Assembly (NCBI RefSeq): GCF_000002995.4
Contig: NW_025062479.1
Span: forward strand, 24,606,221-24,670,220
Direction: 5' to 3'
Length of the DNA stretch: 64,000 nt
Source of the DNA: Brugia malayi
Lineage: Eukaryota; Nematoda; Chromadorea; Rhabditida; Onchocercidae
The first letter of the stretch is position 1, and the number at the start of each line of letters is the position of its first letter. Below the pieces are notes generated by a model that saw only the letters and a program-made list of their open reading frames with translations, was not told the DNA's origin and made no database searches. Below, piece by piece: positions 36,216 to 48,590 of the stretch. The translations under genes were made by a program, and so were the position numbers.

Positions 36216-37909
36216 TATTTTATGATTATTTCAAATATTCGTCTCAATGTAATCATCGCAGTATTCTTATCAATTTTTTTTTTAATACACATCAAAAAAT
36301 TTATTATATTTATAAATATTGATAAGTTAGATACTTTTTTTTTTTGCCCTATTATTGGAATATATTTCCATTTTAAGTTTTATAGCAAAAAAATGAAAAA
36401 AACAATTCAAAAAAAAAGTAATTCTATTTTTAAAATTTGCAAAAAAAAAAAAAAAAAGAATTAAAGAATTGAAATATTTCCTTTAAAAAATCTTTTGTTT
36501 ACTTTTTTTCTCAAAAAAAAAAAAAAAAGAAAACTTCGTTCATTTATTTGTGTGCACGCAATTGTTTAAGAAATACATTTGAAAAAAAAAAAGAAAAATT
36601 TTCATAATTATAATTTTATTATTAATTAAAAAATTATTATTATTAATTATTTTCATAATTATAATTTTATTAATTAATTTTTTAAAAAAAAAAATTTTTT
36701 TTTTTAATAATGCAAATAATTCAAAATTAACTGTTCAAATAATTTTAATACAAATTTGCTTTTAAACAATAAATTAAAATAATTAATGATTATTTTAACA
36801 TTTATTTACATTCATCTAAAATGTCATCAAATGTACTTTACTTTACTTTTTTTTTCCTGCATTTATAATTTTGCTAATAATCTAAGTATTACTTATTAAA
36901 AAAAAAAAAAAAAAAAAAAGACTATTTAAATTTATCAATGATATAAATTTAAAAAAGTAATCCAATAACAAACTTTTTTATTTTTTTTTGTTTTTTTTTC
37001 ATTAATGCGTAATTTTTAATTTAGCATTTCAATAATATACGCTCAAATTCTCTTTTAAATTTTCACAAAATTTTACCTCATTAAATTTAAAGTTAAATGT
37101 TTGCAAAAATATTTTAAAAATTATAAAGATTAAAAGAGAGAGAGAGAGAGGGAGAGAGAAGGGAAAAAAGAAAAAAAAAATATTTATTTGTGATGTATTT
37201 ATGAATGCATAAGAAATTGTTAATGAAATAATTTGATTGATATAATAGCACATACCAAAAAAAAAAAAAATATTTTTTATTATAAATGATTGATAAGCAA
37301 AAGAATGATTTATTTATGTAATCATAATAAAATATACTCTTTATGCTTATTCATTTACTTACTTTAACTTAATACTTAATCAATAATTATAAGTAAAGTA
37401 TTATATAAGTAATAGATAATGTTAACTTAATCAACTAATATTGATTTTCTATTTGAAATTTAATTATTTGAATAGCATTATTTTTAAGAAATTAATTTAC
37501 AACGAATGATATAACAAATAATAAGAGATCAAAGAACTAAATAATTATATTTTCAGCTTAAATAGATTTCTTATATATTTCACTACTTTGAAAGTATTTA
37601 TTTTATTTTATTTTTTGTCTCCTTACATACATTTCAAATTTTTGTTTTTCTTGTTTTTTGCTGTTGTTGTTTTCTTGTTGAATTTATTTTTTAAAATATT
37701 TTAATTCTTTTTTTTTTTGTTGTTGTAATTGTAAAATAAAATGAAATAATACTATATTAATAGTTTTGTTAATTGTTTTTTTTTTTTTTCACATTAAATC
37801 TTTCAAACAATTTTGCTAACATAATTTTTTTTTTTTTTTTTTTCATTTTTTACAGTGTTTTGATGTAATGTAATCGAATTAAGTTTTTTTATTATGCATA
37901 TTACTGTTG

Positions 37910-38520
37910 CTGTTGTAGTTATTACCATTATTATTGTTATTGTTATTATTGCTATTATTGTTGTTATTATTATCGTTGCTATTATTATTATTGTTGGCAC
38001 TATTATTATTATTATTACTATTGTTGTTATTATTAATGCTATCACTATTGTTGTCATTATTATTACTATTGCTATTATCATTGCTGTTGTTGTTACTATT
38101 ATTGTTATCATTATTGGTACTATTATTATTGCTATTGTTATTATTATTGGTAATATTATTATTGCTATTGTTGTTGTTAGTATTAATGCTATCATTACTG
38201 TTGTTATTATTATTGATACTATTATTAATATCCTCTTGTTATTATTATTCTTGCTATTATTGTTATTATTATCATTATTGCTATCATTATTGTTGTTATT
38301 GCTATTATTATTGCTGTTACTACTATTATTATTATTATTGGTCTTATTATTGTTATATCACTATTATTATTGTTGTTATTGCTATTATTATTGCTGTTAC
38401 TACTATTATTATTATTATTGGTCTTATTATTGTTATATCACTATTATTATTATCGCTGCTGTTATTGTTATTATTGTTTATTATTATTGTTATTACTATT
38501 GCTATTATTATTATTTGTTA
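37910..38520. repeat. Imperfect (ATT/GTT/GCT)n trinucleotide tract
   Basis: About 600 bp of ATT-type triplets with internal larger duplications (38290-38350 and 38362-38440 are nearly the same). The long Leu/Ile/Val open frames in several reading frames and on both strands are a consequence of the repeat. Confidence 0.9.
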
Positions 38521-40299
38521 TTGCAATCAGAATTGAAGAGAAATCTGATAATATATAAATTATAATAATTATAATTTTATATTGCTTACATTTCTAGTTT
38601 GACATTGTAGAATCAATGATTATATCTCCTTGAGTATATTATTATTCCCGGTAATTACTTCATTTTTCTTTTTCTTTTTTTTTTTTTTTGTTAGTATAAC
38701 ACCTGTCCTCATTTCTCTATCTCTCATATTCTTACTTATTACTTATGTACTTAATTAAATTCTAAAATTCATTTTTTTTTTTTTAATTTCCTTGCTTTTT
38801 TCCATATAAAGTGATATATTATTTCTAGTGCATTCTAAATATTATCAACAAAAGTTTTTCCTTACCTTTTTAAAATGTTTTTTAAGCTTCAAATCTTAGC
38901 TTATTTTTAATTTCAACATAATTCTATTCAGTTCACTTTTTAATTTTAATCGAATTTTTGTGCATTTCATTTTTTTTTTAATTTTAACCCAACTTTTGTT
39001 CAGTTCATTTTTTTAATTTTCAATCTCATTTATTTCATTTATTCAAATTTCAACTCAGTTCCATTCATTTTATCCTAATTTAATTCTATTCCTATTTATA
39101 TTTCATTTCAATCCAATTCCGTTAAATTTCATCCTGTTTTTTTTTTTGTAATTTTATTAATAATTTCAAAAATTTTTGATTATGTTAAAGGTTTTTCTAT
39201 CACTTATATTATTTGCTTTCAAAATTTAGTAAAAAAAAAAAAAAAAAAAAATTAGCAAATATTTTGTTGTATTTAAAATTTAATTGCTAATCATTTATAA
39301 ATTCTTTTTTTTTTTTTAAAAAAATTTTGTTAGAAATGTTGGAAATAATAATTGTTTTTATTACCAACCATTATGACTGTTTTTTTTTTTTTTTTTTTTT
39401 TAATTTTGTCATTAAACTGAGTGAGTGATATCATTCGAAAGCAATGTGTATAAATTAAATTGAAAATTATCTAAATGATATGTCCATAAAAATCTATGAA
39501 ATTTTTCATTACAGTATCAAATTTATTTTTTAAATTTTTTCAAAATGATACCATTGTGTAAAGTGAAATATTGAAAATTAAAAAAAAAAAAAATAAATAT
39601 CCAAAATTTACTTTGATTAATTGTAATCATTTTCAAAATTTTATTGTTATGATTAGCAGTTGTTGTTGTTATTGTTGAAAGCAAATAATGAAATGTTTGA
39701 AATGAATTGATAAAATTTAAATGATTTCTTGAAGAAAAAGAAGAAATAAATTTTTGGACAAAACAAAAGTTATTTCAAATTTAAAATTTAAATTTTTTAA
39801 AAAAACTTTTTTGCTTTATTTTTATGCCAAAATTTTTTCATTCCAATTTTTTTGTGTTTTTGTGTTTTTTAAAAAAAAAAAAAATTGTTTTTTTTTTTAA
39901 AAATGAATAATAATATCATTCAATAATTTTTTCAATAATTTTTTAAATTAATAGAAATATAGAATTTTTGAATGATTGTTAAAGATTTTTCATTTTCAAT
40001 TAATCGATCAAGAAGTTTAAGCTATTTTTTTTTTCTACTCAGTTAGATTTTATAAGATAAAATCAGTGATCTTTTTTAATTAAAATTTATTTAAAATTTA
40101 ATGTTTGATTTTAAACATTAAAAATTTTTTTTTATATAATTGCGCATTTTGAATCGATTATAAATTCGCTAATCATTAATTGTATGAATAATAAACATGT
40201 ATGAATAATAAACAAAATGAAATTTATTATTTTTTTTTTTTTTTTTTTGAAGGAAAAAAGTACTAAATTTTAATTTAAGAATCTGAACAAACAACATTT

Positions 40300-40930
40300 T
40301 TCGTAGTATCATAAACAATTTGATATAAAATTTGCAAAGTTAAAAAAAAATGTTCAAAAATTAATTCTTTAATAAATTAAATTTGAATAATTGATTTTTG
40401 TAGTTATGCAAATTATTATTTATAATTAATAATAAAATAGTAACTTATCACTTATCAGTTATCATTTACTATCAATGTTAATTTATCATCCCTGCTATTA
40501 TTATTATTTTGTAACATTTGCGTAGTATCATAAGCAATTTGATATATCGTTGAAATTTGCTAAGTTAAAAAAAATGTTCAAAAATTAATTCCTTAATAAA
40601 TTAAATTTAAATAATTAATTTTTGAAATTATGCAAATTATTATTTTTAATTAATAATAAAATAGCAACTTATCACTTATCAGTTATCATTTACTATCAAT
40701 GTTAATTTATCATTCCTGCTATTATTATTTTGTAACATTTGCGTAGTATCATAAGCAATTTGATATATCGTTGAAATTTGCTAAGTTAAAAAAAATGTTC
40801 AAAAATTAATTCTTTAATAAATTAAATTTGAATAATTGATTTTTGTAATTATGCAAATTATTATTTTTAATTAATAATAAAATAGCAACTTATCACTTAT
40901 CAGTTATCATTTACTATCAATGTTTTTTTT
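40300..40930. repeat. Three direct repeats of about 220 bp
   Basis: Copies start with CGTAGTATCATAAGCAATTT at about 40302, 40524 and 40742, and end with CACTTATCAGTTATCATTTA plus CTATCAATG. The last copy runs into a poly-T tract. Confidence 0.85.
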
Positions 40931-41268
40931 TTTTTTTTTTTTTGCTATTATTATTATTTTTTAATAATTTAATGCAGTTAATTTATAATTATTTTAGCAT
41001 TTTTTTTTTTCTTATTATCATTTCTTTTTTTTTTTTTCGTTTCATTTGCTTATATAATTTAATTGCTAATGAATAAAATTTCATTGATAAGTTCAAAGAT
41101 TGCATTTTTCCAATGACAGAAATAAATAATTGTAATTAAAGAAACTAAATTGCTTTATGTAAGATACAAATTAAACATTTTGTCATTGTATCAATTCAAT
41201 GAAACATTTGCAATTAAGTAAATTTGTAGTTTTATTAATAAAGCTAATCTTTTCAAATTAATATGTTT

Positions 41269-41311
<43 letters not shown>

Positions 41312-41850
41312 CAATTTCAGTTCCAAAATTTTCACACAATTATCTTCTGCATGTTTTAAGTTTAAATAATTTAATCTTTTTACTTCTTTCTTCTTTTTTT
41401 TTAACATTTCTATAAAAATAAAATTTGTAGTTTTACCTTTTTTTTTGTTTGACATTTCTCTAAAAAGTAAAATTTGTAGTTTTAAGTTTTTTTTTTTTTT
41501 TTTTTTTTTTTTTCGAGGAGGGAAAATGAATAAATTATTGATGAAAATAAAATTAAACATTTTTCATTATGAAAAATCAAATGAAAAAAAATTTCATTGA
41601 GAAATGAAAATATAGCACAATTTTTTTGATTTAAATTTTAAAGAATTAAGTAAATGATTGAAAATGAAAAAAAAATTTTTCTTTAATTTTTAAGCAAAAA
41701 AAACTATATTTCATTCTTTTTATTTTTTTTTTTTTTTATTTTTGGTATGAAATAATATATTGCAATAAATTAGAAAGATTTTTGTTTATATATATAATTT
41801 AATTTAACTAATTTAAAAATTTATGATAACATAAATAAAAAGATTATTGT

Positions 41851-42065
41851 TTAAAAATTATATTTCATTTTATAATAATTGAAAGGGAAAAAGTTTTACT
41901 CAATATTTTAATTATATTTTTTGAAATATAAATTTCTTTTTTAAATATATTAAATAATATTTTGAAAATTATATTTCATTTTATAATAATTGAAAAGGAA
42001 AAAGTTTTACTCAATATTTTAATTATACTTTTCTTTTTTATTTTTCTTATTTAAATATATTAAGT
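41851..42065. repeat. Two direct repeats of about 100 bp
   Basis: Both copies contain ATTTCATTTTATAATAATTG and AAAAAGTTTTACTCAATATT. Confidence 0.8.
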
Positions 42066-42238
42066 GATATTTTAATTTAATTATGCATAAATTAACAAAT
42101 TAGCCTATCTACCATATATTTATCAAAATATTTTGTGATCTAATTAATTGTACTAAAAAATTGTAATTAATTAATTTATAATTAATATTTTGCAAATTTT
42201 GCAGATGATGAAATGGAAGCTTTTTAGTAAAGGATAAT

Positions 42239-45200
42239 ATGGTAATTAGTGCTAAAGATAACGAAGAGACAACACCAATAGCACAAGAAAGTGAGAAATT
42301 TTGTCCAGGTAATATTAATTAATATTTGTTTAATTAATTAATTAATATTTGTTTACAGGTAAGGAATATTTTTTGATCTTTAAAATCATAAATAATTAGT
42401 ATTAAACAGTAATGAAAGAATGAGTAAATGGCAAGAAAATGATTATTATTTCAGCCGAATATTTTAATAAATAATTTTTTTTTTTTGTAGAAAACTTGAC
42501 AGATATAGTTATATCGGTGGAATTTAATGATAGTAGTCCTTTTCGTCTTTTGTAGACTATTCGGCAAATATAGTTATATCAGTAGATTTTAATGATAGTA
42601 GCCGTTCTCGTCTTTTATAGACTATTCGGCAGATATAGTTATATCAGTAGATTTTAATGATAGTAGCCGTTCTCGTCTTTTGTAGACTATTCGGCAGATA
42701 TAGTTATATCAGTAGATTTTAATGATAGTAGCCGTTCTCGTCTTTTGTAGACTATTCGGCAGATATAGTCATATCAGTGGATTTCAATGATAGTAGCCGT
42801 TCTCGTCTCTTGTAGACTATTCGGCAAATATAGTTATATCAGTAGATTTTAATGATAGTAGCCGTTCTCGTCTTTTGTAGACTATTCGGCAGATATAGTC
42901 ATATCAGTGGATTTCAATGATAGTAGCCGTTCTCATCTTTTGTAGATTATTCGGCAGATAAAACAAAACGATATCAGCTCTAATCTTCTTCTGTAGAATA
43001 TTCGAGAGTTATAGTCGTATTAGTAGAGCAAAATGATATCAGTCCTTCCTTTCTTCTCTAGAATATTCGACAGGTACAGTCACATCAGCGGAATTATTCG
43101 ACAGACTTAGTTATATTAGAAGAATTAATTCTTTTAATTTTTTTTTTTTTTTTTTTTTACAAAATTTAAGTGAAAAATGAAAATTTGTAATATTATCCTT
43201 TCACTTTCTTTCTTTTTTCAGCAGGAAATTCAAACGATGTAATTATATCGTTGGAACTTAGTGATATTAGTCCACGTACTGTGAAACTTACAAAAAAACG
43301 GAAATTAATTGAATGCTGTAAAGCAGAAAAACGTAAAGCAGCAATTCCTGTATATATTATAACGGGTATTGGTATATTATTACTTGCTACAATTATTGGT
43401 AAGTTATTAAATTCAAATTTAAACATTATTTTATTTAAAAATTTTTAATTAAAATTGAAATAAAAGATGAAAAAAGAGGTCTAAGAGAAAATATTTTAAT
43501 TATACATACAAATAAGTTTGTAAACATTAAGTTTATTTTATCATTAATATATGAAATATTAATCGAATACTTATTTACCAATTATTAATTAATTCTTCAC
43601 TTTGTATTATGCATAATAATCGAAACAACTAACGCAAGAAATTGGCCGAATTCTCGAAGTGATAAAGAATGGATTGGTCATAGTGAAGAAGATAAGCGAT
43701 ATCATTTATCAATTGTTACTTATGTTAATGAATTAAATACCACTTGGAAGGTTAATAATAAAATAATCATTATTAATTGTTATCACTATTTATTGCTATC
43801 ATTATCATCATTAATCACTACTGTATCATTATTAATTGTCACTAATTATTGCTATCATTACCATTATCAATTATTACTATATCATTATTATTTGTTATCA
43901 CTATTTATCGCTATCATTATCATTATCAATTATTATTATATCGTTATTATTTGTTATCACTAATTATCGCTATCATTATCATTATCAATTATTATTATAT
44001 CGTTATTATTTGTTATCACTATTTATTGCTATCATTATCATTATCAGTTATTGCTATATTATTATTATTATTATTATTTATGCTCATATATTTTTCAACA
44101 AACAAGAAATGACATATATTTCACATATATAATAATAATAATAATTTCCATTTTGCCTTATTTCAATTAAAAAATAAAAAATAATTATTTCTTATTTTCT
44201 AGCTAACAAAGAATAATTCATTTAAACTAATTAATTTATTTTAGGCAATTTATAATCGTTTTGCATCACGAGGAGTAAGTGCAAAAGAAATTTCTCTATT
44301 AGCTCATAAAAAGAAAAAAATAAGTCAAGAATATCGTCTTGGTGATACAGTTGAACATATAAAGGTAATATTTTTTTTATAAAGTAATACTTGAAGTATT
44401 ACTTTAACTTTATAATACTATTTAACAGAGCAATCAATAATACTTGAATTTTTTTTTTTTTTTTTTTTAAACAATTCTTTTATTTGCAAAATAATTGCAA
44501 AATGATAAAAAATATTATTGTAATTATTTTCAGTTTTTGAAGAGTAAAAAATTACATTTACCGGAACAGTTTGATGCACGTTTACAATGGCCTCTTTGCT
44601 GGTCCGTTCATCAGGTAGCTAATCAAGGTGGATGTGGATCATGTTGGGTTAGTGTTATCTTATCTTATCAAATCATTTGTTTATTAATCAATTAGTTCTA
44701 TTAATTAATCAATCAATTAAACTGTTAAATTTTGAGCATCCAATTATGAGATATTAAAAATTTAATTCAATTACTATAAACTATTTAAATGTTAGTTTTA
44801 TCAAACAATCATTTAAACTGTAAAATTTTGAAATATTAAAAATTTAATTCAATTACTATAAACTATTTAAATGTTAGTTTTATCAAACAATCATTTAAAC
44901 TGTAAAATTTTGAAATATTAAAAATTTAATTCAATTACTATAAATTATATGAAATGTTTCATTTTTTTTTTTTTTTTTTTGTCCTCTTTTTTAGGCTATA
45001 TCAGCAGCATCCGTAATGTCTGATCGTTTATGCATAGCAACAAATTATAGCAATCAAAAACAAATCTCTGCAGAAGATCTGATAACTTGTTGCGCAGAAT
45101 GTGGCGGGTTTGTCCTATCATTTATTTATTTGGCTCATTTTTATTCTTATCATTTATAATAAAAAAGTTTTCACACTAAAAAAAAAAAAAAAAAATTATC

Positions 45201-47792
45201 ATTTTTGATTATTATTATCAGTATATTATTCGATTAATATGGCTACAAGTAATGTTTATTTAAAATTTTATTTAAAAATTTTTTGATTTGATTTTATTTT
45301 ATTTTTGATATTTGTAAATTGAGAAAAAAAAAAAACATTTTCTTATTAGATAAATATGTTATATATATATATTTTTTAAAAGATGCCAAGGATCACATTG
45401 GGCATTATCAGCATTCATCTATTGGCGAAATCATGGTATTGTAACAGGTTTGTTAGTTATAAAATCAATTTTAAGCCTTAATTATTACTTCATTTAAATA
45501 AATTATTAACAGACTAAAAAGTATGAATCAAATTATAGGTGGTGATTATGGTAGCTTTGAAGGTTGTAAACCATATGCTACCGCACCAAGTTGTGGTAGT
45601 CCATGCTCCTTTGAACACTATCGAAAGAAAGCAGCACCAATTTGTCAAAAAACTTGTCAACCACTTTATGGTCTTAGCTATGAAGAGGATCTTATAAGCA
45701 GTATATCATTTTCTATTCTTATTATTATTATTGATTATCATTATTATTATTATTATTACCTTGTTACAATTGTTAATAATATTATAATCACTGTTATTAT
45801 CATTACAATCACTGCCATCTTAAACTTCAAATTATCAAACTTAACGAAATGTTACAATATCATAACAAATCAATAATGACAAATGTTTTTATTATTATTG
45901 TCGTTATGATTATCATTGCTATTATTATTATAGTTACCGTTATTACAATTATTATTAATATTATTATCATTATAATCACTGCTGTTACCATTACAATTAT
46001 TGTTATCTTAAACTTCAATTTAACAAATTTAACAAAATGTAACAATTTTAAAACGAATTGTGTAAGCATTTATGAAATTCCATTTCCGTATTTTCCTTTT
46101 GAACTGGTGCAATTGCCATTATTATAAATATTTTTAAAATTAAAACGAATGTTAAAATTTCATATTAGTTATTGATTAGTTAATTTTTTTTTTTTTGCAT
46201 AAAATTAGGTCGAAAGGCTTATTGGATTCGAGCAGAAAAAGGTAGCAATGATGTGCATGGAATTGTTCAAGAAGCAATTGGAAATGGTATATTTTTATTA
46301 TTCAACAATTTATTATTATTAATAGAAAAAACAAAGGAAATATTAAAAATGAAATAATTGTAAACAAAAAAAAAAAAAAAATAAACAATACTAATTAAAA
46401 AAAAAACTAACACATAGTTTTTATTTATGAATTATTTGATATTTGTTGATATATAAACTTTGTTTTGTAAATATTTTTATCGTAATGATAAGAAAATATT
46501 AATAATAATAATAATAAATTGTTGAAAATTAATTGTGATATTTTCAAATGAAAGTATTTTTAAAAGAATTTAATATAATTTATCATAAAAAAGTATGTAA
46601 TACTGATTGATTTTTATTTGATTGATTTGAATTATATCAGAAAGAAAAGACAATGAAAGTGTTTTTTGTTCATCGCTAACAAATTAATTAATTGTTTAAA
46701 GTACTAATTTTTAATTCTTAAATTTTGAACTAATTTTAATTTTTGAACTAATTTTTAGTTTACAGTCTTAAATTTGATTTTTTTTTTTTTTTTTTTGTTA
46801 TTGTTTTATGTTTACTTTTTCTATTTTTAATTTATTAAATCAATTAAGTGTAATTAACAGAAAGCAGTCGTCAAGAATCTTTCATGATTATTTATATTTA
46901 AATTTATTAATAAAAAAAAAAAAAAAAATATTGACAATATGAATTAAATAAAAATTGAATTAAATATATAAATCAGTATGGTTCAAAACATTTTTATATT
47001 AGTGAATTAATTTTATTTTTTTTAAAAAATTAATTTAAATTTTTGTCATTTCAGATGATCCAATAGAATTAATTAAACGTGAAATTTATTTATATGGTCC
47101 AATACTTGCATGTTTTATAGCACGAGAAGATTTTCAGCATTATAATTCAGGTAATACTACAAAAGTAACAACTAGGCATAAAAACATTTTTCATATATGA
47201 TAAATAATTTATTTATTGAATATAGAATTATTAGTAAAAATAATTCTTATAAAATTTAATTTTTTAATTTTTTTTTTTTTTTTTTTTTTGAGAATTTAAA
47301 CTTCAATTTGTTGTCAAAATACACATTACTTTTAGGAAAAAAAAAAAAAAAAAAAAAAAAAGGAAAAGAAAAGAAATATTTCAGGAATTTATCAAACAAT
47401 TAATTCAACAATTTCAAAAGAACTTTATGGACACTGCGCTAAATTATTAGGTTGGGGAAAAGAGGGTACATTTAAATATTGGCTTTATATGAATACATGG
47501 GGACGAAATTGGGGTGATTATGGTATGTTCAATTTATGCAAATTTTTTTTTTTTTTAACTTTAAAAAAAAATTAACTTTATTAGAATCATTTATAACAGC
47601 AGTAAAAATATTAGTAGTTAACTTTTAGAAATATATTATAAATACTAAAAAATGTTAGCATCTTTTTTCAAATGATTATAATAATGTTAATTTTTTTTTC
47701 TGAATTTTAGTTCCTTTCTTTTTTTTTTTTCAGGTTTTTTTCGTGTAAGTCAAACGGAATTACCTGAAGAAGCAATTGCTGGATTACCATAA
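42239..47792 (+). CDS. Cathepsin-B-like cysteine protease with N-terminal membrane anchor (about 439 aa, 12 exons)
   Basis: Exons are 42239-42308, 43222-43398, about 43623-43750, 44245-44364, 44534-44647, 44995-45107, 45383-45447, 45539-45700, 46209-46286, 47055-47150, 47385-47522 and 47734-47792. The N-terminus is cytosolic-looking (MVISAKDNEETTPIAQ) and basic (KLTKKRK), then a TM segment IPVYIITGIGILLLATII, so a type II membrane protein is likely. A propeptide follows (LNTTWKAIYNRF). Mature-domain active-site residues are all present: Gln and Cys in NQGGCGSCW, His in GHCAKLLGWG, Asn in NTWGRNWGDYGFF. The cathepsin B disulphide pattern is kept (CCAECGGC), but the occluding-loop His-His pair is absent (GCKPYATAPSCGSPC), arguing against carboxydipeptidase activity. 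Exon 2 has a CAGCAG tandem acceptor. The exon 3 acceptor is unresolved: no AG fits the frame. AATAAA lies at 47855-47860. Confidence 0.88.
42491..43085 (+). repeat. 65-bp tandem array derived from exon 2 of the protease (intron 1)
   Basis: The first unit starts at 42491 and later units at 42556, 42621, 42686, 42751, 42816, 42881 and 42946, then degenerate copies. The first unit resembles the start of exon 2 at the DNA level and as protein (DIVISVEFNDSSP versus DVIISLELSDISP). Each unit ends in a pyrimidine-rich TCTCGTCTTTTGTAG that resembles an acceptor. Because 65 is not a multiple of three, consecutive units are out of frame with each other. Confidence 0.85.
43770..44065. repeat. 59-bp tandem repeat in protease intron 3
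   Basis: Units start with TTTGTTATCACTATTTATCG at 43891, 43950 and 44009, with more degenerate copies before. Unit also holds CTATCATTATCATTATCAAT. Confidence 0.85.
44745..44945. repeat. About 84-bp direct repeat (2.3 copies) in protease intron 5
   Basis: Copies contain TTCAATTACTATAAACTATT and GTTAGTTTTATCAAACAATC. Confidence 0.8.
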
Positions 47793-48345
47793 ATGTAGCA
47801 AATAACAAATAGAATTTATTTAGTCAACTTTTGTAATTTAAAAAAAAAAAGGAAAATAAATTTAAATTCTAGAAAGATTCAAAAATGGTAATAAATCTGA
47901 GGAATGATTCAAATTTTTTTTTTTTTTTTTTCCTTTATGATTCAATTTCAATTTATCAATTTATCTATCAGTCAACTATCATTTATGATCAAAGAAAGCA
48001 AAACAAAAAGGAAAAGATGGCTGTTTCTTTCAGCAATTATTTTTTTTAATTAAAAATTTCTTTTTACAGTAAACAATTTGAATTTTTTTTTTCATTTATT
48101 TTAAATTGATTTCATTATGTTACATTTTTTTTTTTTTTACGAATTATGAACAAATAGAATTTTTAATGAATTCGATGAAAGTAAAAAATGTGAAACTTAA
48201 AATTACTTAAAATTAAAAGTTAGAATTATCATATCATAAATGTTTGCAACAAATAGTTTTTTTAATTATTTGAGCATTTGAATTTTGTTGTTTATTTTCT
48301 TAGTTATTATATGCTATATGAATTGTGCATAAATTTAATTTGCAA

Positions 48346-48377
<32 letters not shown>

Positions 48378-48590
48378 ACAAATTTAATAAATTTCAAATT
48401 TTCAATTTAAAATACATACAGTGACTGAGCAAATTATATTTACACTGCAAATTATCATTAATAAATTTTAGCAATTTCACAAATTTCATTATATACAATA
48501 TTGAAATGAAATAAATTTTTACATTACAACTGATCATTATCACTTATCAATTTATCCAAAAATTACAAAATAGATAGCCGATTATCAGTT
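47793..48590. other. Convergent 3' intergenic region
   Basis: About 800 bp between the stops of the protease (plus) and the Na+/H+ exchanger (minus). Poly-A signals and homopolymers only. Confidence 0.6.

Larger units (their letters stand above)
28851..42238. other. Gene-poor, repeat-rich interval
   Basis: About 13 kb of AT-rich DNA between the receptor cluster and the protease. It holds the tandem arrays and the SL1-bearing element listed separately. Open frames such as 30778-30963, 36222-36464, 37894-38565 and 41258-41560 are translations of simple repeats or homopolymers. Confidence 0.6.

Noticed and set aside
37894..38565. Open frames of up to 223 codons on both strands
   Set aside because: They are translations of an imperfect ATT/GTT/GCT triplet tract, giving Leu/Ile/Val/Tyr strings in several frames at once. 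No splice or start context.
41258..41560. Lys-rich 100-codon minus-strand frame
   Set aside because: Consists mostly of poly-T tracts read as poly-Lys; no other evidence.
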